Shown: positions 27,120 to 36,309, counted from the stretch's first letter. The stretch: 51,131 bases of DNA from an uncultured Vibrio sp. (GCF_947488985.1 NZ_CANLBV010000023.1:1-51131); one strand, 5' to 3'. The notes: generated from the sequence alone by a model not told the origin. Numbers and translations: made by a program.

Positions 27120-27395
27120 GCGTTTTATTCCTTTGTTATTCTAGTTTTAACGCTTCCCTTTTGCTGTGTGAGGCGACTAATTTTACTTAAATATCAGCGC
27201 TCTATGACTACTTATCTGGGCTGTAATAAGTTTGGATAAACTTGTGAGACTTTTATGAGAATTCAATGAAGTTGCTGATAGATTTGATCGCCATTCTTAG
27301 AGTCAACAACACAGTTCGTGGCTGACTCGATAACACGTATTTCGATGTTATTGATTCGTCGGTCACGAAAGGACTCAATAAAGGATGGAATCAAA
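27120..27395 (+). other. Leader and promoter region of the spondin operon
   Basis: No gene is seen in these 276 bp. They should contain the promoter for the four-gene operon that follows. I could not identify a specific operator or direct repeats for the operon's own OmpR-type regulator. A frame from 27318 into the first gene is better treated as leader. Confidence 0.4.
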
Positions 27396-28079
27396 ATGAA
27401 TAAACGTACTCAAATCAGCTTAGTGATTGGCTCAGCGATGTTCGCTTTTGGGGCTGTTCAAGCTCAGGCAGCCCAGCTTGAGGTGACTGTCACCAATGCC
27501 ACAAAAGGGATCTACTTTACGCCAATCTTGGCAGCAGCTCATGATTCAAGCTTGTTCATGTTTAGAATAGGGGAAACAGCTTCTGCTGAGTTGGAATCCA
27601 TGGCGGAAGGCGGAGACATCTCGGGCTTATCTGGTGTCATCGCCAATGCAGGTGGTGTCGTCGTTGAAAACCCTGCTAGCGGCATTCTTGCCCCGGGTGT
27701 TGCGACCACATTCGATATTGATACTGGAGATCTGGCTTACTTGTCGCTCGGCGCAATGTTATTGCCAACCAACGATGGTTTTGTTGGATTAGATAGCTGG
27801 AAGATCCCAACTCAAGCAGGTACCTATAAAGCCACACTGAATGGATACGATGCAGGTACTGAAGCCAATGATGAGTTGGCTGGTAGTATGCCAAATCCTC
27901 CCTTTATTACCTTTGGTGCTGGTGGTACAGGTGTAGAGACTGCCGTGTCTAACGCTAAGGTTCATATTCATCCGGGCAACATTGGCAATAGTGATGCTGC
28001 GGGTGGAGTTAGTGACCTCGATAGCAGTAGCCATCGCTGGTTAAACCCTGTGGCAACTATCACGATCGTTGTGAAGTAA
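27396..28079 (+). CDS. Exported spondin-domain protein
   Basis: Start set at ATG 27396, which gives a clean Sec signal peptide MNKRTQISLVIGSAMFAFGA with cleavage near AQA. AAGGATGG lies upstream. The mature part, about 200 residues, is a Spondin_N-like beta domain: LEVTVTNATKGIYFTPILAAAHD, FRIGETASAELESMAEGGD, MLLPTNDGFVG, YDAGTEANDELAGS and a C-terminal strand RWLNPVATITIVVK. Eukaryotic spondin domains bind extracellular matrix, but the bacterial family has no settled function. It contains no cysteine. The next gene, 9 bp away, is a paralogous lipoprotein. It is probably periplasmic or secreted. Confidence 0.85.
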   Translation: MNKRTQISLVIGSAMFAFGAVQAQAAQLEVTVTNATKGIYFTPILAAAHDSSLFMFRIGETASAELESMAEGGDISGLSGVIANAGGVVVENPASGILAPGVATTFDIDTGDLAYLSLGAMLLPTNDGFVGLDSWKIPTQAGTYKATLNGYDAGTEANDELAGSMPNPPFITFGAGGTGVETAVSNAKVHIHPGNIGNSDAAGGVSDLDSSSHRWLNPVATITIVVK

Positions 28080-28088
28080 GGGGGATGT

Positions 28089-28769
28089 ATGAAAGCTAGA
28101 ATTTTATTTATCGCTGCTTCTGTCGCCGTATTGGCCGGTTGTCCTGATGATGACGATGATTACTACCGTTACGATGTGAGTGTTACCAACCTCACGCCCA
28201 ACCAACCTATGTCACCACTTGCGGTACTGACGCACAACACCAGTTTTGATCTGTTTGAAATCGGCCAAAGTGCTTCTGTTGACCTTGAATACTTAGCTGA
28301 AGGTGGTAGTAATGCTGAACTCATCGCGCTCAGCGACAGCGACGCTAATGTTTATCAAGGCATTTCAGGCAATGGGCTGATTCTTTCCGGAGAACAAGAC
28401 ACCGTGTCTATTCGTGTCGACCCAAATCAAGAAGGTTATCTATCCGTCGCTTCAATGCTAGTCAACACTAATGATGCGTTTGTTGGTGAATCTGGTTTAT
28501 CGCTGAAATCGTTAGCGGTGGGCGACACGTTCACGATGAATATGAACGTGTGGGATTCAGGAACTGAACTCAATGACGAACTTGCAGCAACGATTCCTGG
28601 GCCTGCAGGCGGTGGGGAAGGTTTTAACAGTGATAGGAACGACACCGATGTCGTGAGCTATCATTCTGGTGTCATTAGCCAAGATGATGGTCTTGCGACC
28701 TCCGCATTAAGTGGAAACCATCGTTTTCTTAACCCTGGTGCGCGAATCACTATTACTCGCACAGAGTAA
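28089..28769 (+). CDS. Spondin-domain lipoprotein
   Basis: This 226-residue paralogue of the preceding protein has lipobox VLAGC (Cys18) followed by PDDDDDYYRY, an acidic start. In E. coli an Asp at +2 keeps lipoproteins in the inner membrane, but here +2 is Pro, so location is open. It shares the blocks VSVTNLTPNQPMSPLAVLTH, FEIGQSASVDLEYLAEGG, SMLVNTNDAFVG, WDSGTELNDELA and HRFLNPGARITI with its neighbour. The pair suggests gene duplication with one soluble and one lipid-anchored form. The frame ends at 28769, just before the regulator leader, so the genes are almost certainly cotranscribed. Confidence 0.85.
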   Translation: MKARILFIAASVAVLAGCPDDDDDYYRYDVSVTNLTPNQPMSPLAVLTHNTSFDLFEIGQSASVDLEYLAEGGSNAELIALSDSDANVYQGISGNGLILSGEQDTVSIRVDPNQEGYLSVASMLVNTNDAFVGESGLSLKSLAVGDTFTMNMNVWDSGTELNDELAATIPGPAGGGEGFNSDRNDTDVVSYHSGVISQDDGLATSALSGNHRFLNPGARITITRTE

Positions 28770-28850
28770 TTGGGTGAACACACGATGAAAGAATTCTTGC
28801 TCTGTTCCGGTCAATTGAAAGGTGGGCAGACTCCGAATAGAGCAGGGATC

Positions 28851-29582
28851 ATGAACAGTGCTGCGGTAAATTTGATGGCAAACATATTGTTGGTTGAAGA
28901 CGACGACGACTTGGCTGAGCTGGTGCAGATGCACCTTAAGTTCCAAGGGCATGACGTTGTAAGAACCAACTCAATTGAAAAGGCTCAAGCGCTATATCAG
29001 GGAAGCCAGTTCGGTTTGATCGTGCTTGATCGAGGCTTACCGGACGGCGATGGTCTCGATTTCTGTCGATTGTTACGTCAGCAAGAAGACTGGACGCCTG
29101 TGCTAATGCTCACTGCAAGAGATACTGAGCTAGATAAGGTGTCGGGTTTAGAAGCTGGGGTTGATGACTACATTACCAAGCCTTTCAGCGTGCTCGAGTT
29201 TCAAGCGCGCGTAAGAAACGTGTTGCGTCGCTTAAGTCACTCTGAATCAGTAGTTAAAGATTCGCAATCAACCGAACCCGTAATGAGTTTTGGCGGGCTT
29301 ACCATCCAACCTGAGCGTCATCAGGTTTCATTGAACAATCAAGATGTCCCACTGACAGCAACCGAGTTTACGTTACTTCACTTTTTAGCCACCCGACCGG
29401 GACGTGTCTATAGCAAAGACGAGCTGCTCAACCACGTTTGGAATACCGATCATTCTGGTTATCACCACACGGTGTGTAGCACGGTTAACCGCTTAAGAAC
29501 CAAGCTTGCCATGCCGAATAGCGACGATGATTTCATCAAAACCGTTTGGGGTGTGGGCTATAAGTTCGAGTCGAACATTTAG
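28851..29582 (+). CDS. OmpR/PhoB-family response regulator
   Basis: Start set at ATG 28851, with AGGGAT just upstream. An upstream frame to 28770 adds unconserved residues. The 243-residue protein has a receiver domain with the acidic EDDDD pocket (16-20), phospho-acceptor Asp60 in LDRGLPDGDG, and a Lys in YITKPFS. A winged-helix DNA-binding domain follows, with LTATEFTLLHFLATRPGRVYSKDELLNHVW and VGYKFES. It should activate or repress genes when phosphorylated by the kinase encoded next. Its genes lie directly after two spondin-domain genes, so those are likely targets. Confidence 0.9.
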   Translation: MNSAAVNLMANILLVEDDDDLAELVQMHLKFQGHDVVRTNSIEKAQALYQGSQFGLIVLDRGLPDGDGLDFCRLLRQQEDWTPVLMLTARDTELDKVSGLEAGVDDYITKPFSVLEFQARVRNVLRRLSHSESVVKDSQSTEPVMSFGGLTIQPERHQVSLNNQDVPLTATEFTLLHFLATRPGRVYSKDELLNHVWNTDHSGYHHTVCSTVNRLRTKLAMPNSDDDFIKTVWGVGYKFESNI

Positions 29583-29627
29583 ATCTATGTGTCGCGTCCT
29601 AAGCTTAAGAGCCATCGAGGAGAGAAC

Positions 29628-31001
29628 ATGAGTTTCAAATCGCGTTTAGTGCTATTTACCAGTTTGTGGTTTCTGCTCGTAAGTGTGGTGATTGCCTACA
29701 CGTATCATTGGCAAAAAGAGACCATAGAACAAAGAACTAAACAGAGCTTACACAAAGAGCTCACGGTTCACATGCGCGATGATAACCCTCTGATGATTGG
29801 GACTGACTACAACCCCACAGCCCTTAAATCCATCTTTCACACCTTGATGTTGATTGGTCCCGATTTCGACATCTACTTTCTCGACAGTCAGGGAAATATC
29901 ACGACACACGCTGCCCCAGAAGGCACTGTGTTGGCAAACAAGATAGACTTAGCACCCATTAAACAATTCTTAAATGACGAGCCTTATCCGATTCTGGGCG
30001 AAGACCCGATCAATCCTGATTCTCGTAAGGTATTTTCTGTTGCTGCGATTGAAGAGTTGGGTTCAACCGTGGGGTACCTGTATGTGTTGATTGGCAGTAA
30101 CCGCCACACTGTGATTGCCAATTCACAAGTCGATACACCTTATATGGCGCTAGCCGGGCTGATGCTTATCTCTATTCTAGGTTTTGCGATTGGTGCTTAC
30201 CTGCTCGTAAAACGTAGCCTGTTGAATCCTATCGAAGAGGTCACCAACAAACTGCAGCAACAAGCAGAGCAAGATTTCCGTCTTGACCCTAACTTTATTC
30301 ACCAAGTGCCAGAGTTGGTGCCGATTGCTCGTTCTTATCAGTTGATGGCGAAACACATTCAACAGCAATTTTTGCAGCTTGAGTATCAGTCTTCGCATCG
30401 TAGACAAAGCTTATTGCAGTTAAGCCATGACCTGAAAACACCGTTATCAAGTGTGTTGGGTTACTTAGAAACGTGGAAGATCCAAAATCCATACTCAGAT
30501 CCATTAATAGATGTGGCTTACCGCAATGGTAATAAACTGTCTGAACAATTGCATTCGCTGCTCGATAGTGCCAAACATGACAATCCTGTTCCTACCTATC
30601 AATACGTGTCGATAGATTTGAATGGGTTACTGGGTGAGTGCCTAGACACGATTCAAAGCCAGTACCGCCATAAAGATGTCGAACTTAAGGTGGACATGCC
30701 TGATGGAGTAAAAGCGGCTGGTGACAGTGACTTGCTTGAAAGGTTGATTTTGAACTTATTAGATAATGCGTTGAGGCATAGCCCAAGTGGGACAGCAGTT
30801 TCACTGAGTGTTGGTTTAGAACCGGATTCGAAGCGAGTGAGAGTCGTAATTCACAATGAGGTAGAGCAAGAAGCACCGAATGGTTCGTTGGGAATAGGAA
30901 CCAAGATCGCTCAGTCGATACTGATGTTGCATCACAGTGTGCTAGAAACAACAAAGGCAGAGAGCTCATTTCAGCAAAGCTTTTACTTGCCTTCGATATA
31001 G
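29628..31001 (+). CDS. Sensor histidine kinase with an altered ATP-binding G1 box
   Basis: Start set at ATG 29628 (GAGGAGAG upstream). The 457-residue protein has a first membrane span (about 8-28), a periplasmic sensor of about 140 residues, a second span (YMALAGLMLISILGFAIGAYLL), HAMP, HisKA with phospho-acceptor His267 in LSHDLKTPLSSVLGYLETW, and HATPase_c with N box LILNLLDNALRHSPSG. The usual DxGxG G1 motif is replaced by VIHNEVEQ, losing the adenine-contacting Asp. A G2-like GSLGIGTKIA remains. It may be slow or need a ligand, or act mainly as a phosphatase. The sensed signal is unknown. Confidence 0.9.
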   Translation: MSFKSRLVLFTSLWFLLVSVVIAYTYHWQKETIEQRTKQSLHKELTVHMRDDNPLMIGTDYNPTALKSIFHTLMLIGPDFDIYFLDSQGNITTHAAPEGTVLANKIDLAPIKQFLNDEPYPILGEDPINPDSRKVFSVAAIEELGSTVGYLYVLIGSNRHTVIANSQVDTPYMALAGLMLISILGFAIGAYLLVKRSLLNPIEEVTNKLQQQAEQDFRLDPNFIHQVPELVPIARSYQLMAKHIQQQFLQLEYQSSHRRQSLLQLSHDLKTPLSSVLGYLETWKIQNPYSDPLIDVAYRNGNKLSEQLHSLLDSAKHDNPVPTYQYVSIDLNGLLGECLDTIQSQYRHKDVELKVDMPDGVKAAGDSDLLERLILNLLDNALRHSPSGTAVSLSVGLEPDSKRVRVVIHNEVEQEAPNGSLGIGTKIAQSILMLHHSVLETTKAESSFQQSFYLPSI

Positions 31002-31066
31002 CTCTTTCTGCCTTTGGTATTCGCTGGGCTGTTTTTGAATTGCAGCTAGCTAAAGATTAAGCAAGG

Positions 31067-31531
31067 TTATGCGTCTTTCTTCTCTTCGTTGCCTTCATTC
31101 ACTTTCGCGTAGAAGTGAAGCAGCTCAGTCAACTCTTTGATCCAACCAAAGGCATCTTTTGGCGCGCTCTTTAAGATTTTCTCAACTTTATCGCAGTGCA
31201 CTTCGATCGCAATCGCTTCTTCAAGGTTGAATGAAATCGAGTAGAAGTGCCAAAGCAGCAAGCGAGTCATACGTTCGATGTTCTGTTGCGAGTTATCTGA
31301 TTCAGAAAAGGCTAAGTTGACCTCACCTAGTGCGATAGCCGTCATTCTTAGCATGGCGTCGAATTTTGCTGATTGCATGCGCTCTTCGCTGGTCACTTCT
31401 TCTTGCTCGAACGTAAACAATTCTGTCATTGCATCTTCAGGAACAAGGCGATGGATCATTCTTAAGCTAAATTCTTCTAGTTCATGTCGAGGCATGGTGA
31501 TTAAACAATTTAGGGTGTAGTCGCGTTGCAT
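31067..31531 (-). CDS. Hypothetical acidic helical protein, function unknown
   Basis: This 154-residue cytosolic protein starts at ATG 31531 (CAAGAGAGC upstream). It has no signal peptide or membrane span and is rich in helix-forming Glu, Leu, Met and Lys. I recognise no domain. It begins MQRDYTLNCLITMPRHELEE and ends in a charged tail (NEEKKDA). It is convergent with the kinase gene and lies in a run of unrecognised genes. Nothing in the sequence tells its role. Confidence 0.65.
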   Translation of the reverse strand: MQRDYTLNCLITMPRHELEEFSLRMIHRLVPEDAMTELFTFEQEEVTSEERMQSAKFDAMLRMTAIALGEVNLAFSESDNSQQNIERMTRLLLWHFYSISFNLEEAIAIEVHCDKVEKILKSAPKDAFGWIKELTELLHFYAKVNEGNEEKKDA

Positions 31532-31765
31532 GGTGCTCTCTTGGATCGGCAAAAAGGTCGGACAGTTTAATGGAGAAGCGAGCTTAGAAAAAGAATATTT
31601 TGGGTAACGTCACGTTATAAGGTTTACTGACGTTCAGGTGATCAAAATAAAATGAGTGGATCTTGGTGGAAGATCGTGTTGATGCGAAAGATCAATTACA
31701 ATTAGTAGCGATAAAAAAAACGAAGAACCTCGTGAAAGATACTTCGTCTATGATAGATATAATAC

Positions 31766-32008
31766 TTAGTGATACTTAAAGTGAGAGATTGAACAATCTC
31801 CTGTTAGTGCATTAATTTTGAATGAAAAAGCATGTGAATGGTAATTCACGCCGTCATTCCAAATTGTTTCTCCAAATATCTTACATAGCTCTAGCTCACT
31901 AACTGAACCGAACTCTTCCATGTGTTTAGTGACAGATAAAAGTTTACCTCTGATATCTGCAGTCCATTCCGTGTTACTCAAGTAGTTGAAAGCCATAGTT
32001 TTTTGCAT
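31766..32008 (-). CDS. Hypothetical 80-residue protein
   Basis: The protein starts at ATG 32008 with AGGT just upstream. It has 80 residues, no signal sequence or membrane span, and two Cys (residues 42 and 72). The pattern MAFNYLSNTEWTADIRGKLL does not match a family I know. It lies alone in an A/T-rich stretch. The coding nature rests on length and start context, so it is only moderately supported. Confidence 0.45.
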   Translation of the reverse strand: MQKTMAFNYLSNTEWTADIRGKLLSVTKHMEEFGSVSELELCKIFGETIWNDGVNYHSHAFSFKINALTGDCSISHFKYH

Positions 32009-32300
32009 ATTACCTAGCCAAAATATTTCTTGTTATTAAGTTATATGAATATTCATGATAACAATTTTTTGGCGTTTGTAAATCTATTTTGTGATGAATA
32101 TCTCACATAGCTACTTGAATTGATTAAAAGTTGAACTTTAAAGTTGGCAGGTTAAACAATGAGTTTACAAGTTATTGATAACGAGCCTGTTTGTCGCTGA
32201 TAGGACTATTGAGAATTTGTGATAGTCAATTGAGCGAAAAAATCTAGTTGAGTACCTAAATGATCTCGTGGTTATCCATATTTAGTCAATCACCTAACTG

Positions 32301-32852
32301 TTAGTAGGTGTGCAGAGCTTGGTCTATCATCGTGGCTTCTTGACGATATTTTGAAGACAGCACGCGAAATTTTTTATTCAGTGTCTGGATATCATCGGCA
32401 AGGGATTGTGAGCTTTCTACATGCGTTAGCGCATTCTTTGATTGAGTAGGTAATTTTACTATTGCACAATGATCAGCAACGTCTTGCCAAGATCGAGCAA
32501 GAGAGTGCACGTGTTTTAAGTCTGTAGATACAATGTCTGCCCGCTTTAGTAATTCCTTAGAGATGTGATAAGTCGCTTCCATGTGGTTATTGAGCTGCGT
32601 GTTAAACCTTTCCTTGTATTTTGCCCAAATAGTAACCATTTGTTTTTCAGTAAAGTGTCTCGATAACAGTGTCTGCGACTCATAGTTTGCGAGCACTTTG
32701 TTGAACTCTTTAGTGTATTGATTGTAGCGGCCTTCGGTTTCGAGTTGTTGATCCAACAGCGCTTCCCAAGTTTTCCTATCGCACTGACTCGCGAGTGCCG
32801 AATTGACAATCAAATGGAGACTGATAATCAGAACCTTCACCCAAAAATTCAT
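32301..32852 (-). CDS. Hypothetical exported helical protein
   Basis: This 183-residue protein has a Sec signal peptide (MNFWVKVLIISLHLIVNSALA, cleavage after ALA near residue 22). The mature part has two Cys (residues 24 and 129), which may form a periplasmic disulfide. The rest is helical and Gln/Lys-rich, with heptad-like runs, for example LLDQQLETEGRYNQYTKEFN. I recognise no family. It diverges from the SH3-like gene at 32958, so the two may share regulation. Confidence 0.6.
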   Translation of the reverse strand: MNFWVKVLIISLHLIVNSALASQCDRKTWEALLDQQLETEGRYNQYTKEFNKVLANYESQTLLSRHFTEKQMVTIWAKYKERFNTQLNNHMEATYHISKELLKRADIVSTDLKHVHSLARSWQDVADHCAIVKLPTQSKNALTHVESSQSLADDIQTLNKKFRVLSSKYRQEATMIDQALHTY

Positions 32853-32957
32853 GACTTTCCTCTACTTAATCTGTTGTCTATAGAGAGTATAGATGAGGAG
32901 TAACATCAGTTGAGGTACACTGGAAATATACCTAAAACGGAATGGCTGGTGGATTCG

Positions 32958-33638
32958 ATGAAAAAAGCACTGATCGCTTTATTTGTGTTGTTACTCTTGG
33001 CTGGCGGAGCTGGGGGCGCGTATTATTTCTTTGTGATGAAAAAAGAGCCAATGCCTTCAGAGGAAACCGCAGAGCCATATGTAGGATCGACTCAACAAAT
33101 GGAAGAAGAACTTGCACCTATCATGGATCTTGAGCTTCCGCTTCAACCAGAGCAGATGGAGTTTTATGTTTTAGATCGCAAGCTTGAAGTACTAGAGCAG
33201 CCAGAAATTGATGGGCTGATCACTGACTACCTCTACAAAGGTGAAAAAGTCGAAGTATTAGAAAAGCAGGGCGATTGGGCACGTATATCAGATTATATTG
33301 TTTTCAAGGAAGGAGGGCCGCAGATGGCCGAATGGGTTGCCATGTCGGGGCTTTCTAATGATGAAGTAATAATTTCAGAGAAAGAACACAAAGAGATATT
33401 AGATTCTTATTTGGTTAAATCTGATGATTTAAAGCGACATCGAGAAATATTCCGCAATTCGATCGAGAAGTTGATCTCCAATCAGGAGTGCAGTCCTAGC
33501 GATTTTGAAGAGTTAGGTGGCTGGGTAAAATCGGTTAAGTATAGTAAGCGTGATGTCTATTTTATTTATTGTGGTGGCCTATCTCTTGAAAACAAAATTT
33601 ATCTTGATGTAAATACAACTGAAATATTCACAAATTAG
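32958..33638 (+). CDS. Membrane-anchored SH3-like protein, function unknown
   Basis: Start set at ATG 32958, which gives MKKALIALFVLLLLAGGAGG, a basic start and one membrane span with no clear cleavage site. The following 206 residues contain a bacterial SH3-like domain (about 85-140: FYVLDRKLEVLEQPE, GEKVEVLEKQGDWARISDY, AEWVAM), the type often found in envelope or cell-wall proteins. The C-terminal 85 residues, with two Cys (CSPSDF and FIYCGG), have no match I know. It is probably periplasmic, tethered to the inner membrane. Confidence 0.65.
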   Translation: MKKALIALFVLLLLAGGAGGAYYFFVMKKEPMPSEETAEPYVGSTQQMEEELAPIMDLELPLQPEQMEFYVLDRKLEVLEQPEIDGLITDYLYKGEKVEVLEKQGDWARISDYIVFKEGGPQMAEWVAMSGLSNDEVIISEKEHKEILDSYLVKSDDLKRHREIFRNSIEKLISNQECSPSDFEELGGWVKSVKYSKRDVYFIYCGGLSLENKIYLDVNTTEIFTN

Positions 33639-34199
33639 CAGCCATTTTCATTTGTTATCTAATTTGTTAATAGCGTTAGTTTCCCACCGCCTCACTGTGT
33701 TTAATTCCATCCTGCCCATAGAGTGAGTGGTTTTTCTATTATTTAATGTTTCAATCTTCACTTAAAGTATTGATTTTAATTAATTAATGAAAGTGTGCTT
33801 AATGCCTGATTGGTCATGGTTAATAATAGCTTTGTGACTGTGATCATATTCTATCGTCAAACACCTATCCATCTTGCATTTATCTTGAAATAAACTAAGA
33901 AGTATAAGTTTATCTTTATTTAACAAAGGATCACCTTCTTGTTGATAAAGTTTAAATTAAATAAATGTCACTTATATCAGTGCCTTATAATGCTTTACAT
34001 GCCTGTAACATTTCATTGGTGTTGAGAGGTAAGTCTAGTTTTTACTCATGAGGCAAAAATATTTTCGATTTGTAATAATACTTTTTCACTTTGAGTTGTA
34101 CTGTTTAATTAAAGCAGAAAGTAATTTGTAATTATCAACTAATACATTGTCTTATTAACATCATTGTTATTTAATTTCTTGTAAAGGATGGAACCATTA
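33639..34199. other. 561-bp A/T-rich promoter region upstream of phaB
   Basis: No gene is seen. The stretch is A/T-rich and should carry the phaB promoter. A CRP-like TGTGA-N6-TCATA lies at 33833-33848 (9 of 10 positions), about 350 bp from phaB, too far for certain assignment. Confidence 0.45.
33688..33736 (+). terminator. Possible terminator after the SH3-like gene
   Basis: CTCACT (33691-33696) pairs with AGTGAG (33722-33727), followed by TGG and TTTTT. The stem is short and the loop long, so this is tentative. Confidence 0.35.
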
Positions 34200-34940
34200 A
34201 TGAAAAAGCTTGCTTTAATTACAGGGTCAAAAGGCGGAATCGGCTCAGCAATCTCCTCTAAATTAGTTGCAGATGGATATCGAGTGATTGCAACGTATTT
34301 TACTGGAAACTATCAATGTGCACTGGATTGGTTTAATGAAAAGCAATTTACTGAGGATCAAGTGAGATTGTTTGAATTGGATGTGACCAATACTGCGGAA
34401 TGTGCGTTGAGCTTAAGCAAGTTGTTAGAAGAAGAAGGCACGGTGGATGTATTGGTGAACAATGCGGGTATTACGCGTGATAGTGTTTTTAAAAAGATGG
34501 ATGCTGAAGCGTGGAAAGACGTGATTGATACGAACCTCAATAGCCTGTTCAATGTCACTCAGCCTTTGTTTGCACCTATGTGCGAAAAGGGTAACTGCCG
34601 AGTCATCAACATTTCTTCAGTGAACGGTCTTAAAGGTCAATTCGGACAAACCAACTACTCGGCGGCTAAAGCGGGAATGATTGGTTTTTCTAAAGCCTTG
34701 GCTGCGGAAGGCGCTCGTAGCGGCGTAACAGTGAACGTGATTGCCCCTGGCTACACTGCAACACCTATGGTTGAGCAAATGAAGCCTGAAGTCCTTGATT
34801 CGATCAAGAACCAAATCCCAATGAAACGCTTGGCTACACCGGTTGAGATTGCCGATGCAGTGGGCTTTTTAGCGAGTGATTCCGGTGCGTACATTACAGG
34901 CGAGACACTGTCTGTGAATGGCGGCTTGTACATGCACTAA
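34200..34940 (+). CDS. phaB: Acetoacetyl-CoA reductase PhaB
   Basis: This 246-residue NADPH-dependent short-chain reductase makes (R)-3-hydroxybutyryl-CoA for PHA synthesis. It has the GSKGGIG cofactor loop near the start, NNAG, and the catalytic Ser-Tyr-Lys with YSAAKAG. Start is ATG 34200, because GGATGGA lies 7 bases upstream, rather than the ATG at 34188. It heads the phaB-phaA-phaP-phaC cluster, the typical Vibrio order. Length is normal for the family. Confidence 0.93.
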   Translation: MKKLALITGSKGGIGSAISSKLVADGYRVIATYFTGNYQCALDWFNEKQFTEDQVRLFELDVTNTAECALSLSKLLEEEGTVDVLVNNAGITRDSVFKKMDAEAWKDVIDTNLNSLFNVTQPLFAPMCEKGNCRVINISSVNGLKGQFGQTNYSAAKAGMIGFSKALAAEGARSGVTVNVIAPGYTATPMVEQMKPEVLDSIKNQIPMKRLATPVEIADAVGFLASDSGAYITGETLSVNGGLYMH

Positions 34941-34966
34941 TTGGCGAAATTCAAGGGAATGGAACG

Positions 34967-36178
34967 ATGGAAAAAGTATTTATTGTTGCAGCAAAGCGTA
35001 CACCTATTGGCGCATTTACAGGTTCGCTAAAGAACGTGTCAGCAGGCGAATTAGCTGGGATCGCGATTAAAGGTGCACTAGAGGCCGCAGACCTTCCGCT
35101 AGATGCGGTTGATGAAGTGATCGTCGGTAACGTGATTTCGGCAGGGCAAGGCATGGGCGTAGCGCGTCAAGCTTCAATCTACGCAGGGCTTCCAGAAGAA
35201 ACACCAGCGTACGGTGTCAACATGATTTGTGGCAGTGGCATGAAGTCAGTCATGGATGCTGCTGCGCACATTAAGGCCCAAGACGCTGAAGTGGTGGTTG
35301 CGGCCGGTGTTGAAGTGATGTCTCAAATTCCTTTTGCTGTCCCGTCAAGCGTTCGTAACGGGCACAAAATGGGTGACGTTTCGATGAAAGACCTGCTGGT
35401 TGGCGATGGTTTAACGGATGTGTTTAATCAGTATCATATGGGCGTGACGGCTGAGAATATCGCTAACGCGTTGAACATTTCTCGTCTTGCTCAAGACAAC
35501 TATGCGCTAGAAAGCCAACAGAAAGCGGTTGCGGCAATCGAAGCGGGTAAATTTAACGAGCAAATTGTACCTGTTGAAGTCAAGCAACGCAGACAAACCG
35601 TTACCTTTGATACCGATGAGTACCCAAAATCAGACGCTACCTTTGAAGGGTTGCAGAAACTTCGTCCAGCTTTTGAGCGTGAAGGGTCTGTCACGGCAGG
35701 TAACGCTTCGGGCATCAATGATGGTGCGAGTGCAATCATTTTAGCGTCTGAGTCGGCGGTAGCGAAATATGGTCTAACACCGTTAATGGAACTGACCAGT
35801 TACGCACAGTCAGGTTTGGACCCAAAGATTATGGGGCTAGGACCAGTAGAAGCAGTATCTAAAGCGCTTGATAAAGCGAATCTCACTCTCGAAGAAATAG
35901 ATTTGTTTGAATTGAATGAAGCGTTTGCAGCACAAGCACTTGGCGTAATGTACCAATTGTCAGAGCAGCATGACTTACCGCTTGATGTGTTCAAGCCAAA
36001 GGTAAATGTGAATGGTGGTGCAATCGCGCTTGGCCATCCTTTAGGTGCGTCAGGTAATCGAATTATTGTTTCACTGATCCATGAGATGCTTGAGCAGAAA
36101 ACGACTTATGGCATTGCTTCACTCTGTGTGGGTGGGGGAATGGGAACCGCTGTTTTGCTAAAAGGTATTGAAGGTTAG
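34967..36178 (+). CDS. phaA: Acetyl-CoA acetyltransferase PhaA
   Basis: This 403-residue biosynthetic thiolase condenses two acetyl-CoA to acetoacetyl-CoA, the first PHA step. Active-site Cys88 lies in NMICGSGMKS, followed by the late His in NGGAIALGHPLGASG and Cys in SLCVGGGMG. It follows phaB by 26 bp on the same strand, so they are cotranscribed. The sequence also fits AtoB-type thiolases, but the cluster indicates PhaA. Confidence 0.94.
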   Translation: MEKVFIVAAKRTPIGAFTGSLKNVSAGELAGIAIKGALEAADLPLDAVDEVIVGNVISAGQGMGVARQASIYAGLPEETPAYGVNMICGSGMKSVMDAAAHIKAQDAEVVVAAGVEVMSQIPFAVPSSVRNGHKMGDVSMKDLLVGDGLTDVFNQYHMGVTAENIANALNISRLAQDNYALESQQKAVAAIEAGKFNEQIVPVEVKQRRQTVTFDTDEYPKSDATFEGLQKLRPAFEREGSVTAGNASGINDGASAIILASESAVAKYGLTPLMELTSYAQSGLDPKIMGLGPVEAVSKALDKANLTLEEIDLFELNEAFAAQALGVMYQLSEQHDLPLDVFKPKVNVNGGAIALGHPLGASGNRIIVSLIHEMLEQKTTYGIASLCVGGGMGTAVLLKGIEG

Positions 36179-36309
36179 AACCTGATATATCGGTAGCAAG
36201 CTTAAAATATCGGATCAGCTTTTCAAAGCATCGCGAGTCAATCGATGAACGTTGGCTGAAACGATAGTGACACAAATTTATTAAACTATGTATTCATCAG
36301 GAGTAACTT

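Noticed and set aside
33833..33848. CRP site controlling phaB
   Set aside because: It fits the consensus in 9 of 10 positions but is about 350 bp from the gene, so I do not claim control.
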